Assembly (NCBI GenBank): GCA_002341165.1
Contig: DDNL01000019.1
Coordinates: 1-22,970, forward strand
Reading direction: 5' to 3'
Length of the DNA: 22,970 nucleotides
From: Shewanellaceae bacterium UBA2521
GTDB taxonomy: Bacteria > Pseudomonadota > Gammaproteobacteria > Enterobacterales > Shewanellaceae
Below, piece after piece: positions 1 through 8,498 of this stretch. A program made the translations under genes and the position numbers. Within the stretch, counting starts at the first letter, position 1. Each line of letters opens with the position of its first letter. Under the pieces are notes generated by a model, which had not been told where the DNA came from, made no database searches, and worked only from the letters and a program-made list of their open reading frames with translations.

Positions 1-2426
1 GGACCGTCTCCTACATGGGTAACAAGATTAAATTGAGCCGCGGACACCGTCACCATCAAACCATCGCCGACCTTAGTAATGAGGTTATTTTTACCTACTA
101 CTAGGGCACCTGTCATACCGTCACCTACATGATTGAGCATATTATTTTGACCAAAAATAGATGCGAGTGCCGAGCCTTTGCCAACTTTAGTCATCATCTG
201 ATTTTGGCCACCCATCAAGGCTATACTGTTTCCATCACCTATGTGGCTGTAAATTTGATTTTGTCCTAGCATCAAAGCTGTAGACTCATCGACCGAAACT
301 TGAGTGAGTATATTGTGCTGACCTAGCATGACAATGAAGTCATTGCCATGACCTATATGTGTCAAAATATTAGCCTGTCCCATGAGCAGAGCATCTGTGT
401 CTCCATCACCGACTTTGGTTGCAAGATTACCTTGAGCCGCCATCAGTAACATACTACTGCCATCACCAACTTGCGTGACAATATTGGCTTGTGCAAGCAT
501 TAAAGCATAAAGATCGCCGTCACCTATTTTGGTCGCAATATTGCCCAAGCCACCCATCGCAGCCAAGCTATCGCCATGCCCTACATGCGTGAAGATATTT
601 CCAGCACCGAGCATGAGAGCCTGCGCACGATCATCACCGACTTTAGTAAAGATATTCCCCGCAGCAGCCATCGCACTCAACGTCTGACCATCGCCAATAT
701 GTGTCATGACATTACCTAACCCCAAAAGAGCACTGGCAAAATCACCATTGCCTAATTTGGTCACCAGATTCGCACCACCTGCCGCCCAGATTTGCGTCGT
801 TCCGTCACCATCATGTGTTGCGATATTAGCGCCACCAAGAAGTACGGATTGCATCTGGCCATCACCGATTTTACTGACTAAGTTAAATCCTCCTCCTGTA
901 AACACCTCTGTCTTAGAGCGCTTTGTTTTGTGATTGATGTGTGTAATGATGTTATAAAAACCTAGAGCAAAAACAGAAAGAGGATCATGACCTTCTTTTT
1001 GAAGAACATTGCCCATACCTTCAAGCATACCCAGTACAGCGCCATGACCTTTCTTCAAGACAAAATTCGAGCCGCCTAGAGCGCGTATGTTCGACTGACC
1101 ATTTCCAAAATGGATATGATTATTCGAACCACCCATCAAGCTCACATGACTTGGACCATCTCCACGACGCATCGATAAGTTTGCACCGCCACCAAGATTC
1201 GCTTTATAATGACCACGACCATCATGTTCAACAAAATTAAAGCCTCCTAAAGCATCAACTGTCATATGACCATATTCAACATCTTGTTTTAAATGATTGT
1301 AAGCGCCTACACCTGTAAAAGAAAAACGACCTTTTTGACCTGTTCTAAAGACTCGGTTGTAACCTCCTCCACCTTTAAAATACAGATTTCCTTCCTGCGT
1401 ATCATGCTCAATATGGTTAGAAAGGCCTGCACCTGAAAATTGAATATGGCCTAATTGACCTTGGCGCAGAATATGATTTGAAGCACCTGCACCTTCAAAA
1501 TTAATATGTCCTTCATGACCAGTATGAGAAATGACATTTGCTCCGCCTGCACCTATAAAGTAAATATTTCCCTCATGACCCGTACGAGAAATAATATTTT
1601 CTCCGCCGGCACCTGTAAAGTAAATATGGCCTTGTTCACCATCATGATAAATATTATTAGCTAATCCAGCACCCTTAAAATAAATATTACCTTGGACTGT
1701 ATCTGTCTTAATGACATTATTTGCACCTGCTCCATTAAAATAAATACTCCCTTTTACTTTGTGATTAGAAATAGTGTTGCCACCGCCAAAACCATCAAAA
1801 TAAATATTTCCCAAACCATAATCTGAAGTTGAGCGCGTAATTTTATTCGATGCTGAACCACCTTTGAAATGAATATGCCCTAAATGCACAGTGGAAGAAA
1901 TGTCTACAGCAGATGAAGCTCCGTTTACATATATAGAACCTTGTGTCTGAGCAGAATTCGATTCCTGATTTCTTCCTCGTAAAACGAGCGTATTACCTGA
2001 AGCACCATCAATAAAAATATTACCTTTATCACCAGAACGATTAATATACTGTGCTGCCGATATACCCAATGTATGAATATCACCTTCTTTTCCAAAGTGG
2101 AAAATACTTGATACACCCGATGCAGCGCCAAGTTGAATATCACCACTATCATATTTATATATAATTGAAGCCCCGTTTGCACCATAAACATCTAAGCTTC
2201 CGGTTGAATCTTTAACCTGGAGCATGCCACTGCCGGCATAAATCTGATCATCTCCAGCTCCTGTATCAACCTTCGTATCCCAATAGGAAGCAATAATTTT
2301 ATCATCTCCACCATAAGTATGAATTTCACCATGTAAACCTAAACCCAGAACAAAATCATCATCATCTTGTCCTTCATATGCTCCCCCAAACAAATAACCT
2401 ATGTTGTTAACAAAATTATATAACAT
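1..2426 (-). CDS. rtxA: MARTX (multifunctional-autoprocessing RTX) toxin, N-terminal repeat region, partial
   Basis: Reading leftward from an ATG at 2426, the frame stays open to the window edge (808 complete codons), so the gene is cut off. The start (MLYNFVNN...) is followed near residues 32-42 by HGEIHTYGGDD, which matches my recollection of the Vibrio cholerae MARTX N-terminus (GEIHAYGGDD). Residues ~80-480 hold about 20-residue A-type repeats of the form GNIYFxGAGGANxI. Residues ~480-808 hold B-type repeats of the form NIxTHVGDGxxxALMLG. In this family these repeats precede effector domains, a cysteine protease domain and C-terminal calcium-binding RTX repeats; the repeats are thought to form the delivery structure at the host membrane. 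AAGG lies 9 bases before the start. The long insertions seen inside the A-repeat region of V. cholerae RtxA are absent. Effector content cannot be judged because the rest is outside the window. The secretion genes lie upstream on the same strand. Confidence 0.93.
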   Translation of the reverse strand, partial: MLYNFVNNIGYLFGGAYEGQDDDDFVLGLGLHGEIHTYGGDDKIIASYWDTKVDTGAGDDQIYAGSGMLQVKDSTGSLDVYGANGASIIYKYDSGDIQLGAASGVSSIFHFGKEGDIHTLGISAAQYINRSGDKGNIFIDGASGNTLVLRGRNQESNSAQTQGSIYVNGASSAVDISSTVHLGHIHFKGGSASNKITRSTSDYGLGNIYFDGFGGGNTISNHKVKGSIYFNGAGANNVIKTDTVQGNIYFKGAGLANNIYHDGEQGHIYFTGAGGENIISRTGHEGNIYFIGAGGANVISHTGHEGHINFEGAGASNHILRQGQLGHIQFSGAGLSNHIEHDTQEGNLYFKGGGGYNRVFRTGQKGRFSFTGVGAYNHLKQDVEYGHMTVDALGGFNFVEHDGRGHYKANLGGGANLSMRRGDGPSHVSLMGGSNNHIHFGNGQSNIRALGGSNFVLKKGHGAVLGMLEGMGNVLQKEGHDPLSVFALGFYNIITHINHKTKRSKTEVFTGGGFNLVSKIGDGQMQSVLLGGANIATHDGDGTTQIWAAGGANLVTKLGNGDFASALLGLGNVMTHIGDGQTLSAMAAAGNIFTKVGDDRAQALMLGAGNIFTHVGHGDSLAAMGGLGNIATKIGDGDLYALMLAQANIVTQVGDGSSMLLMAAQGNLATKVGDGDTDALLMGQANILTHIGHGNDFIVMLGQHNILTQVSVDESTALMLGQNQIYSHIGDGNSIALMGGQNQMMTKVGKGSALASIFGQNNMLNHVGDGMTGALVVGKNNLITKVGDGLMVTVSAAQFNLVTHVGDG

Positions 2427-2667
2427 GAAAAAAAACCTTGAAAAAAAATGAAAAAAAAACCTCTTTCATCGCAAAATAAAATCGTAGAAATGAAGAGACA
2501 AAAAAAAGGGAACAAAATACGCTAAAAGTACTTTAAATATCTAATAAAATAAGAATAAAAAGAAAATAAAAAATAAAATACAAATAAAAAAAACAAAAAC
2601 ATTGATTTATTATCCATAAAAAAACAAAACAAAACAAAGATTAACAAATCCGCATATTAAGGTAATA

Positions 2668-2718
2668 AGAAAGGCGTAATTAAAAAATAATGAGAAAGGC
2701 GTAATTGAAAAGATAATG
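2668..2718. repeat. Two-copy tandem repeat, ~25-26 bp unit
   Basis: Two adjacent units, 2668-2692 and 2693-2718, both begin AGAAAGGCGTAATT and end ATAATG, differing by one inserted and a few substituted bases. They lie ~240-290 bp upstream of rtxA. Function is unknown; a duplicated regulatory site or simple slippage product are both possible. Confidence 0.8.
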
Positions 2719-2790
2719 AGATAGTCAAAAAATAAAAAAAACATAAAATGTATAACATGATGAATATGAAAAATAGAATATAAAGTAATC

Positions 2791-2816
2791 TGCACTGCTT
2801 TATAATAAACAGTGCA
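2791..2816. terminator. Hairpin after the 127-residue gene, possible terminator
   Basis: TGCACTG (2791-2797) and CAGTGCA (2810-2816) form a perfect 7-bp stem. It can extend inward with TTTA/TAAA pairing around one bulged C. It starts 11 bases past the stop of the minus-strand gene at 3211-2828. The downstream sequence in that direction is AT-rich but lacks a clean T-tract, so termination is plausible rather than certain. Confidence 0.45.
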
Positions 2817-2827
2817 TGATCATTTTA

Positions 2828-3211
2828 TTATGCTTCACAGAATAAGTTATAAGATATAGAGGAAGATTGAAAAGGAGTTTTAATACAGTTATCGTTATCC
2901 TGAATAAGAAAACTGACCATCATCTGTAGCAGCTTTTCAGACTGAATCATCAAAGAAGATGATAGCGTTTCACCTTGCCATCCATCCTCTATCTCAACGG
3001 TCACCCAAGTACTATCGGTGATGCATAAAGTCATTTCCCAATCCATATAATGCGTATAGTTGTCGAGCTGCTGAGCTTGAACAGAGTGAGAGTTTGTATG
3101 GTGCCGCGCATACTGTGGTGATGATTGAGACCCAAGATAATTTGAATTAAGCTCGTAGGTTATAGGAGCACTTGACGCTGCATCCGTTACTGAGCATATA
3201 TATTCCATCAT
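2828..3211 (-). CDS. Unrecognised 127-residue protein between the RTX protein gene and rtxA
   Basis: I do not recognise this protein. It begins at tandem ATGs (3211 and 3208) preceded by AGGAG about 10-13 bases upstream, which supports real translation. It is acidic and polar, rich in Ser, Gln, Asn and Thr in its first 50 residues, with no signal peptide or membrane segment. The second half (DWEMTLCITDSTWVTVEIEDG and onward, ~57-127) looks like a small alternating beta/alpha fold. It sits between a strong terminator (3238-3267) and rtxA, and therefore should have its own promoter. In V. cholerae a small gene (rtxH) and an acyltransferase gene (rtxC) occupy the equivalent position upstream of rtxA. 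I see no RtxC/HlyC-like features, so any functional link to the toxin rests on position only. Confidence 0.7.
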   Translation of the reverse strand: MMEYICSVTDAASSAPITYELNSNYLGSQSSPQYARHHTNSHSVQAQQLDNYTHYMDWEMTLCITDSTWVTVEIEDGWQGETLSSSLMIQSEKLLQMMVSFLIQDNDNCIKTPFQSSSISYNLFCEA

Positions 3212-3237
3212 AGTCGAACACTCCTGTTATTTTTTAT

Positions 3238-3267
3238 AATAAAAAGCCATCTCTTACAAGATGGCTT
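3238..3267 (-). terminator. Rho-independent terminator of the 413-residue RTX gene
   Basis: On the minus strand, AAGCCATCT (3267-3259) pairs perfectly with AGATGGCTT (3252-3244) around a 6-base loop. It is followed by a T-rich run (TTTTTATTATAAAAAA). The stem begins ~21 bases past the RTX gene stop. It should separate that transcript from the small gene downstream. Confidence 0.88.
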
Positions 3268-3288
3268 AGCTAAGTCAAGAATCAGAGG

Positions 3289-4530
3289 CTATTGGCCTAC
3301 GGCGGTGAGCAGCTGAGGTTGCTCCGTAACGACTATGCCTTGATCGATCGTCGCCGCATCATCATCAGGTTCAAAACTATTCATAGCCTGAACAAGCTGA
3401 TCTTGCGTGACTTCTTCTTGTAAATCAAAAACATTTAATTCACGGCCATCTGCTAACTTAAGCTTTTCAACAGAGAAAGAGTCCGATGTTTGATGAAAAT
3501 CAAGCGTTACGCTGTCTCCTGATTCTTGACCTCCAATAAAAATGGTCGTGCTCTTCGCTTTTTGTAATTGGGTGAGGTGCTCTTCGGTAATACCTTGACC
3601 AAACACAACCTGATCTAAGCCTCCCAAATCCACAATCGTATCCTGCCCATCACCTAAATTAAAAACATAGTTGTCATTGCCATATCCGCCGTAAAGCTTA
3701 TCTTGACCTGGGCCGCCCACAATAATATTGGCTTCTTGATCGCCTTGCAGAATATCATCTCCAGAAGTACCATTAAGGTTCATTGTCACAGCAGGCTTAC
3801 GCTTTTGATGCACAATGGTTTCAATATCATGCCAATTCATAGAAGTTCCATCAGAGAACATTAATTTTTCAATACGGTGGTTATCCCGACTGAAAGCATG
3901 TTCAATGAGCATACGATCTCCTGTTAACGTACCTTTATTGTCTTTAAGAGCTAAAATCAAATCACCTGAATCATTTTCAGAAATATTGATATTTGCGGTA
4001 GATAAACCTGCACCAAATATGACTTTATCACACCCACCTTTATCAACAATAGCGTCTTGACCATCACCATAATTAAACAAGTATGTATCGTTTCCTGCAT
4101 AATCTGTGATGCGATCGTTACCTAAACCACCAAAAATAGTATCGTTACCTTCGTAGTCTTGAATTAAATCATCGCCATGTCCTGCAAAAAAAGTATCATT
4201 ACCATAATCACCTTGAAGAATGTCGTCACCTTGGCCTCCTTTCAAAATATCATTCCCTTCATTACCTCTGAGAATATCATCGCCATGGCCGCCTTCAAGC
4301 GTATCATTGCCATCATCGCCTTGCAGAATATCGTCACCACTGCCGCCCAGGATCAAGTCATCGCCGTCATCACCTTTTAATATATCATCGCCACGCCGAC
4401 CATAAATAGTATCATGCGATTCGTAACCTTGAAGCATATCATCTCCATTAGAGCCTTTAAATTCAGCACTATTTTCTAAATCTATCGCTACTGTATTATT
4501 TTGATTGTTTACTATTGAATTCAGTTTCAT
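3289..4530 (-). CDS. Small RTX calcium-binding repeat protein, probable type I secretion substrate
   Basis: This 413-residue acidic protein is built almost wholly of RTX nonapeptide repeats. About 12 units of the GGxGxDxLx type occupy residues 27-149, with a short second block at 256-289. Each block is followed by a YxFNxGDGQDxIVDxGG segment and then a module ending in EKLxxxDGxxxN, resembling the haemolysin-type calcium-binding related domain (residues ~185-236 and ~325-368). There is no Sec signal. The C-terminus (LVQAMNSFEP near 379-388, then an acidic and hydrophobic tail) looks like a type I secretion signal and resembles MARTX C-termini. No catalytic or pore-forming domain is visible, so it may be a surface or scaffold protein. 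AGAGGG lies ~8 bases before the ATG. It follows the rtxBDE-like operon and is probably exported by it. A TATAAT at 4664-4659 may belong to its promoter. Confidence 0.9.
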   Translation of the reverse strand: MKLNSIVNNQNNTVAIDLENSAEFKGSNGDDMLQGYESHDTIYGRRGDDILKGDDGDDLILGGSGDDILQGDDGNDTLEGGHGDDILRGNEGNDILKGGQGDDILQGDYGNDTFFAGHGDDLIQDYEGNDTIFGGLGNDRITDYAGNDTYLFNYGDGQDAIVDKGGCDKVIFGAGLSTANINISENDSGDLILALKDNKGTLTGDRMLIEHAFSRDNHRIEKLMFSDGTSMNWHDIETIVHQKRKPAVTMNLNGTSGDDILQGDQEANIIVGGPGQDKLYGGYGNDNYVFNLGDGQDTIVDLGGLDQVVFGQGITEEHLTQLQKAKSTTIFIGGQESGDSVTLDFHQTSDSFSVEKLKLADGRELNVFDLQEEVTQDQLVQAMNSFEPDDDAATIDQGIVVTEQPQLLTAVGQ

Positions 4531-4865
4531 GATGATACCCTCTTAAAATTAAAAATAACTTCGGTAAAATATCGCTATAACAAAACAAAGAAAAACTAGG
4601 TCATAACTTGGAACATTGAAATAAAATAATCTTTCTCAGTTGTTTATGAAGACAGTTTATTATAAGCACAAAATAGATTATTCATTCAACTCTAAACATA
4701 AAGTCTGATTTAAACCTCATGATGTATGAAAGTCAAATACAAAAAAAGAGAAAATAAATAATAAAATTAAAAAAATCAAATACTTAAAAAAAGCAAAGTG
4801 AACAAAAAAACCTCTTTTGTTTAAAAAAAAGCCTCTTTTTATTCACCCAAAACAAGTAAACATAA

Positions 4866-4998
4866 GAGGTCTAATCAGGTTAGAAACCTTGTATATAAAG
4901 TAATAAAAATAAATATAAAGATAAAAACATAGGAGGTCTAATCAGATAAAAAAAGCCACTTTTTGTGGCTTTATATATAAGATACGAGGTCTAATCTG
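4866..4998. repeat. Three direct copies of GAGGTCTAATC flanking a terminator
   Basis: GAGGTCTAATC occurs at 4866-4876, 4933-4943 and 4986-4996; the first two continue with AG and the third with TG. Spacings are 67 and 53 bp. The second and third copies bracket the operon terminator at 4947-4972. The role is unknown; duplication of a terminator segment is one explanation. Confidence 0.85.
4947..4972 (-). terminator. Rho-independent terminator of the rtxBDE-like operon
   Basis: AAAGCCAC (4952-4959) and GTGGCTTT (4965-4972) form an 8-bp stem with a TTTTT loop. In the minus-strand sense it is followed by a run of T (complement of the A-run at 4947-4954). It lies ~40 bp past the rtxE-like stop codon. 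The AT-rich plus-strand flank could allow weak bidirectional action. Confidence 0.85.
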
Positions 4999-5011
4999 TT
5001 TTAATTTTTGA

Positions 5012-7117
5012 TTAAACTTGTTGTAATTGATTTAATTTAGCATATTGGCCTAATTGCTCAAGCAAACTCTGATGCGAGCCTTGTTCTATCACGCGACCGC
5101 GATCCATAACAATAATGCGATCACAAGTACGAATCGTATTTAATCTGTGAGCAATACTGATCACAGTACGATTTTGCACAATATCAGGTAAGTGCTCTAA
5201 AATAGCAGCTTCAGATTCATAATCTAAAGCACTGGTTGCTTCATCGAGTATCAAAATCTTAGGATCTGTTATCAAAGCGCGAGCTAAAGCAATACGCTGT
5301 CTTTGCCCACCGGATAAACGACTTCCATTTTCTCCTACTTGCGCTTGATAACCCTCGGGCATGGCCATAATAAATTCATGTGCGCCCGCAAGCTGCGCAG
5401 CATGCTGAACAGCTTCATCTGTAGCTAGAGGTAAGCATTGACGAATATTGTCAGCGACACTGCCTGAAAATAAACAGCTCTCTTGCAACACAACACTCAT
5501 ATTGCGTCTCAACTCAACAGGATCAGCAATGGCTAAATCCATGCCATCAACCAGCACTTCGCCAGAAGAAGGATGATAAAGACGCTGTAACAGCTTGGTT
5601 AGCGTACTTTTACCTGAGCCTGAATGACCTGTAATACCAATGAACTCACCCGCTTTGATTTTTAAGTTCAGTTGACTGATCACTTCCGCTGAATCAGCAT
5701 TATATTTGAACCTGACCTGATGAAATTCAACTGCACCTTGAAGCTTTGGCATAGAAGCCAAACCTGCTGAGCCTGCTTCTTTTGGTTCATCAAGAATATC
5801 GCCTACACGTTTCAGAGAAATCAAGGTATGTTGAAAGTCTTGCCATATTTGCGCTAAACGTAAAATAGGCTGTGTGACTTGACTAGATAACATATTAAAT
5901 GCAACTAACTCACCGGCTGTTAAATCTCCAGACATCACCAGTTTGACGCCAAGCCACAATACAAAGGCTGAAGTGAGCTTTTGAATCAAACCAATACCCT
6001 GCTCTGCCCAAATTGCGACTAAACGGGCATGGAAACCCGCTTTAAGTTGATGAGCTAATTTTTGCTGCCAATGCTTGGCAAAACGTGGCTCGACCGCATG
6101 CGTTTTAATGGTCTCTATACCTGTAATAGACTCCGTCAGAAAAGCCGTATTATCCGCCATTTCTTCGTACTCTTTCGTCACCCGATGACGTAAAGAAGGT
6201 CCTATCGCGAGCCAAAATAAAAAATACAAGACTAAAGAGCCCAAAATCACAGCTGTCAATGTCGGAGCATAAGTCAACAAAACGGCAATAAAAATACTGA
6301 CAAAGACTAAATCTAAGATTAGGGTCAAAGCCGAACCTGACAAGAATTGCCGAATCTGATCCATCTCTCGCATTCTTGCGGTAATTTGACCTGTTTGTCT
6401 TTGATTAAAATAACTTAAAGGCAAACGTATCAGATGATCATACAAACGTGCACTCAATTCCGAGTTCACCTTACTCGCTAAATTGGTAAACAACCAACCT
6501 CGCATAAAGTTATACAAAGGCTCAAATAAGGCTAAGCTTAGCAATGCGATACCTAAAACATGTAAGCTCGATAAACTCCTGGTCACCAAAACTTTATCAA
6601 TCACTTTTTCAAATAAAATAGGCGTCACTAAAGCTATCAATTGAATCAGAACAGAAATCAAAATAACACGGCGTATATGCTCAGCATGCTTTTTAATAGA
6701 AGGAATAAACCACTGGAAACCAAACTTAAGAGCTTGTACTGTAGTTCTCTGCTCCGCTAAGAGTATAACGTGTCCTGTGTAACGAGATACCAACTCATCC
6801 AGCGACAATTGAAGTGACTTTTGTGTTTGCGCACAAAAAAGCAAAGCTTGATCACCTCGCACTTGAAGTAAAACCAAACACCCTTCTTGTACTCTTAGGA
6901 TCGCAGGGCAAGGCAAATGTGCTAAACGCTCAGCTGGCATAGTTAAATACTGCGCCTTCAATCCCAACCAATTCGCACATCGACATAAAGTCACTTTATC
7001 TATCATGGGATCGGCATGCCCAATACGATGCTTTAAAGAACGCTTATCGGCAACTTTATCCAAACGCTGCGCAGCATAAACGAGAGCATTGAGCCCCTGA
7101 TCTATTGCTATGTTCAT
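5012..7117 (-). CDS. rtxE: Type I secretion ABC transporter, RtxE-like (HlyB family)
   Basis: This 701-residue protein energises type I export in the inner membrane. Residues 1-~130 form a C39-peptidase-like domain without the catalytic cysteine (IDQG where active peptidases have DCG), as in substrate-docking domains of RTX exporters. Residues ~145-430 are the six-helix membrane domain, with the family motif NTAFLTESITGIETIK at 323-338. The ATPase domain has Walker A GHSGSGKS (497-504), signature LSGGQ (601-605), Walker B ILILDE (621-626) and the switch His in IAHRL (~656). The ATG is one base past the rtxD-like stop, with GGGAG inside the upstream gene, so translation is coupled. In V. cholerae the MARTX exporter uses two such ATPases, RtxB and RtxE. 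Both homologues are intact here, supporting a heteromeric pump. B versus E is assigned by gene order. Confidence 0.93.
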   Translation of the reverse strand: MNIAIDQGLNALVYAAQRLDKVADKRSLKHRIGHADPMIDKVTLCRCANWLGLKAQYLTMPAERLAHLPCPAILRVQEGCLVLLQVRGDQALLFCAQTQKSLQLSLDELVSRYTGHVILLAEQRTTVQALKFGFQWFIPSIKKHAEHIRRVILISVLIQLIALVTPILFEKVIDKVLVTRSLSSLHVLGIALLSLALFEPLYNFMRGWLFTNLASKVNSELSARLYDHLIRLPLSYFNQRQTGQITARMREMDQIRQFLSGSALTLILDLVFVSIFIAVLLTYAPTLTAVILGSLVLYFLFWLAIGPSLRHRVTKEYEEMADNTAFLTESITGIETIKTHAVEPRFAKHWQQKLAHQLKAGFHARLVAIWAEQGIGLIQKLTSAFVLWLGVKLVMSGDLTAGELVAFNMLSSQVTQPILRLAQIWQDFQHTLISLKRVGDILDEPKEAGSAGLASMPKLQGAVEFHQVRFKYNADSAEVISQLNLKIKAGEFIGITGHSGSGKSTLTKLLQRLYHPSSGEVLVDGMDLAIADPVELRRNMSVVLQESCLFSGSVADNIRQCLPLATDEAVQHAAQLAGAHEFIMAMPEGYQAQVGENGSRLSGGQRQRIALARALITDPKILILDEATSALDYESEAAILEHLPDIVQNRTVISIAHRLNTIRTCDRIIVMDRGRVIEQGSHQSLLEQLGQYAKLNQLQQV

Positions 7118-7118
7118 C

Positions 7119-8498
7119 TTAACGCTCCCGTAAAGCTTCAGCTTGATACTGCTGCAATGGACTCAACAGATATTCAATCACACGTCTGGTACCTGTTTGA
7201 ATTTCAGCACGTAAACTCATGCCAGCATTTAAATTGACCCAGGTCTGATCAACCAAAATTGCATGATGTTTGAGCCTTACGCGGGCAGGAAACACAGGTC
7301 CTAATTTCTCATCTTCCACAGCATCGCGTGATACATATAAGACTTCACCAGGTACCGTGCCGTATTTAGTAAAGGGAAAGCTATCAATTTTGATTTCTAC
7401 CGTTTGCCCCGCCATCACAAAGCCAATGTCTTTGTTCAAGATATTCACTTGCGCTTCCAGTTCGGCTTGCTCTGGAACAATGACCATCAGAGCTTGAGCT
7501 GGTTGCACTACGCCACCTAGAGTATGCACAACCAACTGTTGCACCACACCATCAACAGGAGCACGCAACGACTGTACACGCTGGTGCTCTTTAGCTTTGA
7601 CTAAGTCTTGCTGTGTTTGCTTGATATTGACATCTAATTGGGTGAGCTTTTGACGCCAGTCCAAATCTTGTTTCGCCTTAAAAGTCACCTTTTGCTGTGC
7701 AACACTGATAGCTTTGCGCTGCAACACTTTACGCGCAGCACGATTCACTTTAATTTGTCGCTCTACATCAAGGAGTTCACGTTCTTGTTGCAAGAGTTCA
7801 TCTTGCGCAATCAACTCAGACTGAGCGAGCTTTTGTCGTGATTGGAGACGTTTTTGAATATTATCGCGCAACAAGTAAAGCGCTTGAATTTCTTCTTGCT
7901 TGGCTTGAGCTTCAGCAACCGTCACTTTTTCTTCTTCAGTTAAACGCTGTAATTCAGCTAAAAAACTGCTGTACTCGCTTTTTAAGTGCGCTTGCGTATC
8001 TACTATTTGCTGTGCTTGTATACCTTTTGGTGCGACAAATTTTTGCAAAGGCGCATCACTGAGCAGAGCTTGCATTCTTGCTTTCTCTAGCATGTAATAG
8101 GTCAGCTGCTCAGATAAGCGTTGTGAATCAGCATTCACTCCTACAGGATTGAGTTGAATCAAGACATCACCTTGCTTAACACTTTGTCCATCTTCTACAA
8201 AAATCGCTTGCACTTCGCCTTGTTCAAGAGCTTGGATGATTTTGCTGTGGCTCGATACCATCACTTTACCTTCTGCACTGGCGTGGATATCAATTTTTCC
8301 AACAATAGACCAAATCAAAGCTAAAACCAGTAAGCTCAATAAAGCCCATGCTGTTCTTCTTGCCCAGGGCGCAGCGGGTTTTTCTAAAACTTCTAAATAA
8401 GCAGGGAGAAACTCATATTCTCGCTCTGCACGTTGTGTTTTCAGATTTTTTTTGAGCTGTTCACGCCATGCGCACCACTTTGCCTTTAAAGTTTTCAT
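7119..8498 (-). CDS. rtxD: Type I secretion membrane fusion protein, RtxD-like (HlyD family)
   Basis: This 459-residue periplasmic adaptor links the inner-membrane ABC pump to an outer-membrane TolC-type channel. A cytoplasmic N-terminus (1-47) is followed by one membrane segment (~48-67). A barrel/lipoyl half-motif (GEVQAIFVEDGQSVKQGDVL, 94-113) comes next, then a long Gln/Glu/Lys-rich alpha-helical hairpin (~125-308). The second half-motif is LRAPVDGVVQ (311-320), and the HlyD C-terminal signature lies around MSLRAEIQTG and IEYLLSPL (427-448). I chose the ATG at 8498 because it overlaps the upstream stop as ATGA and has GGAG ~8 bases before it. An upstream ATG at 8552 would add 18 residues inside the preceding gene and lacks family support. 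It is the middle gene of the three-gene operon. No TolC gene is in the window. Confidence 0.94.
   Translation of the reverse strand: MKTLKAKWCAWREQLKKNLKTQRAEREYEFLPAYLEVLEKPAAPWARRTAWALLSLLVLALIWSIVGKIDIHASAEGKVMVSSHSKIIQALEQGEVQAIFVEDGQSVKQGDVLIQLNPVGVNADSQRLSEQLTYYMLEKARMQALLSDAPLQKFVAPKGIQAQQIVDTQAHLKSEYSSFLAELQRLTEEEKVTVAEAQAKQEEIQALYLLRDNIQKRLQSRQKLAQSELIAQDELLQQERELLDVERQIKVNRAARKVLQRKAISVAQQKVTFKAKQDLDWRQKLTQLDVNIKQTQQDLVKAKEHQRVQSLRAPVDGVVQQLVVHTLGGVVQPAQALMVIVPEQAELEAQVNILNKDIGFVMAGQTVEIKIDSFPFTKYGTVPGEVLYVSRDAVEDEKLGPVFPARVRLKHHAILVDQTWVNLNAGMSLRAEIQTGTRRVIEYLLSPLQQYQAEALRER

Larger units (their letters stand above)
2427..2827. other. AT-rich leader region upstream of rtxA
   Basis: This 401-bp gap separates the small 127-residue gene from rtxA. 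It is extremely A-rich on the given strand (T-rich in the rtxA transcript sense). I see no credible gene: the only long open frame (2795-2610, minus) encodes a Phe/Ile-rich string typical of random AT-rich DNA. It holds a tandem duplication at 2668-2718 and a hairpin at 2791-2816. The rtxA promoter is presumably here, but no single -35/-10 pair stands out. Confidence 0.6.
4531..5011. other. Intergenic region between rtxE-like gene and RTX protein gene
   Basis: This 481-bp AT-rich gap contains no credible gene. It holds the terminator of the transporter operon (4947-4972), three copies of GAGGTCTAATC (4866, 4933, 4986), a small dyad GGTT-AGA-AACC just after the first copy, and CCTCTTTT runs near 4812 and 4831 that could pair with AAGAGG at 4864. 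A perfect TATAAT on the minus strand (4664-4659) has a TTGAAT 19 bases upstream, slightly long for a sigma-70 spacer; it is a candidate promoter for the RTX protein gene. Confidence 0.6.

Noticed and set aside
706..933. Plus-strand 75-residue open frame
   Set aside because: It lies opposite the MARTX repeats, is Pro-rich from complementing Gly-rich codons, and has no support as a gene.
1..2426. Dense repetitive DNA that could look like a repeat array or CRISPR-like structure
   Set aside because: The period is a multiple of three, and the minus-strand frame is open throughout, giving MARTX A- and B-type protein repeats; the DNA repetition is coding.
2610..2795. Minus-strand 61-residue hydrophobic open frame upstream of rtxA
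   Set aside because: It is Phe/Ile-rich because the DNA is T-rich, overlaps a tandem repeat and hairpin, and lacks a ribosome-binding site.
2828..3211. The 127-residue product as an RtxC-type acyltransferase
   Set aside because: It is too short and shows none of the conserved His/Asp context or length (~150-170 residues) of that family.
4177..4405. Two plus-strand open frames within the RTX protein gene
   Set aside because: They are complements of the RTX nonapeptide-encoding DNA and have low-complexity products.
5012..7117. Active C39 leader peptidase in the rtxE-like transporter
   Set aside because: The position of the catalytic Cys (DCG) reads DQG, and neither putative substrate has a double-glycine leader.
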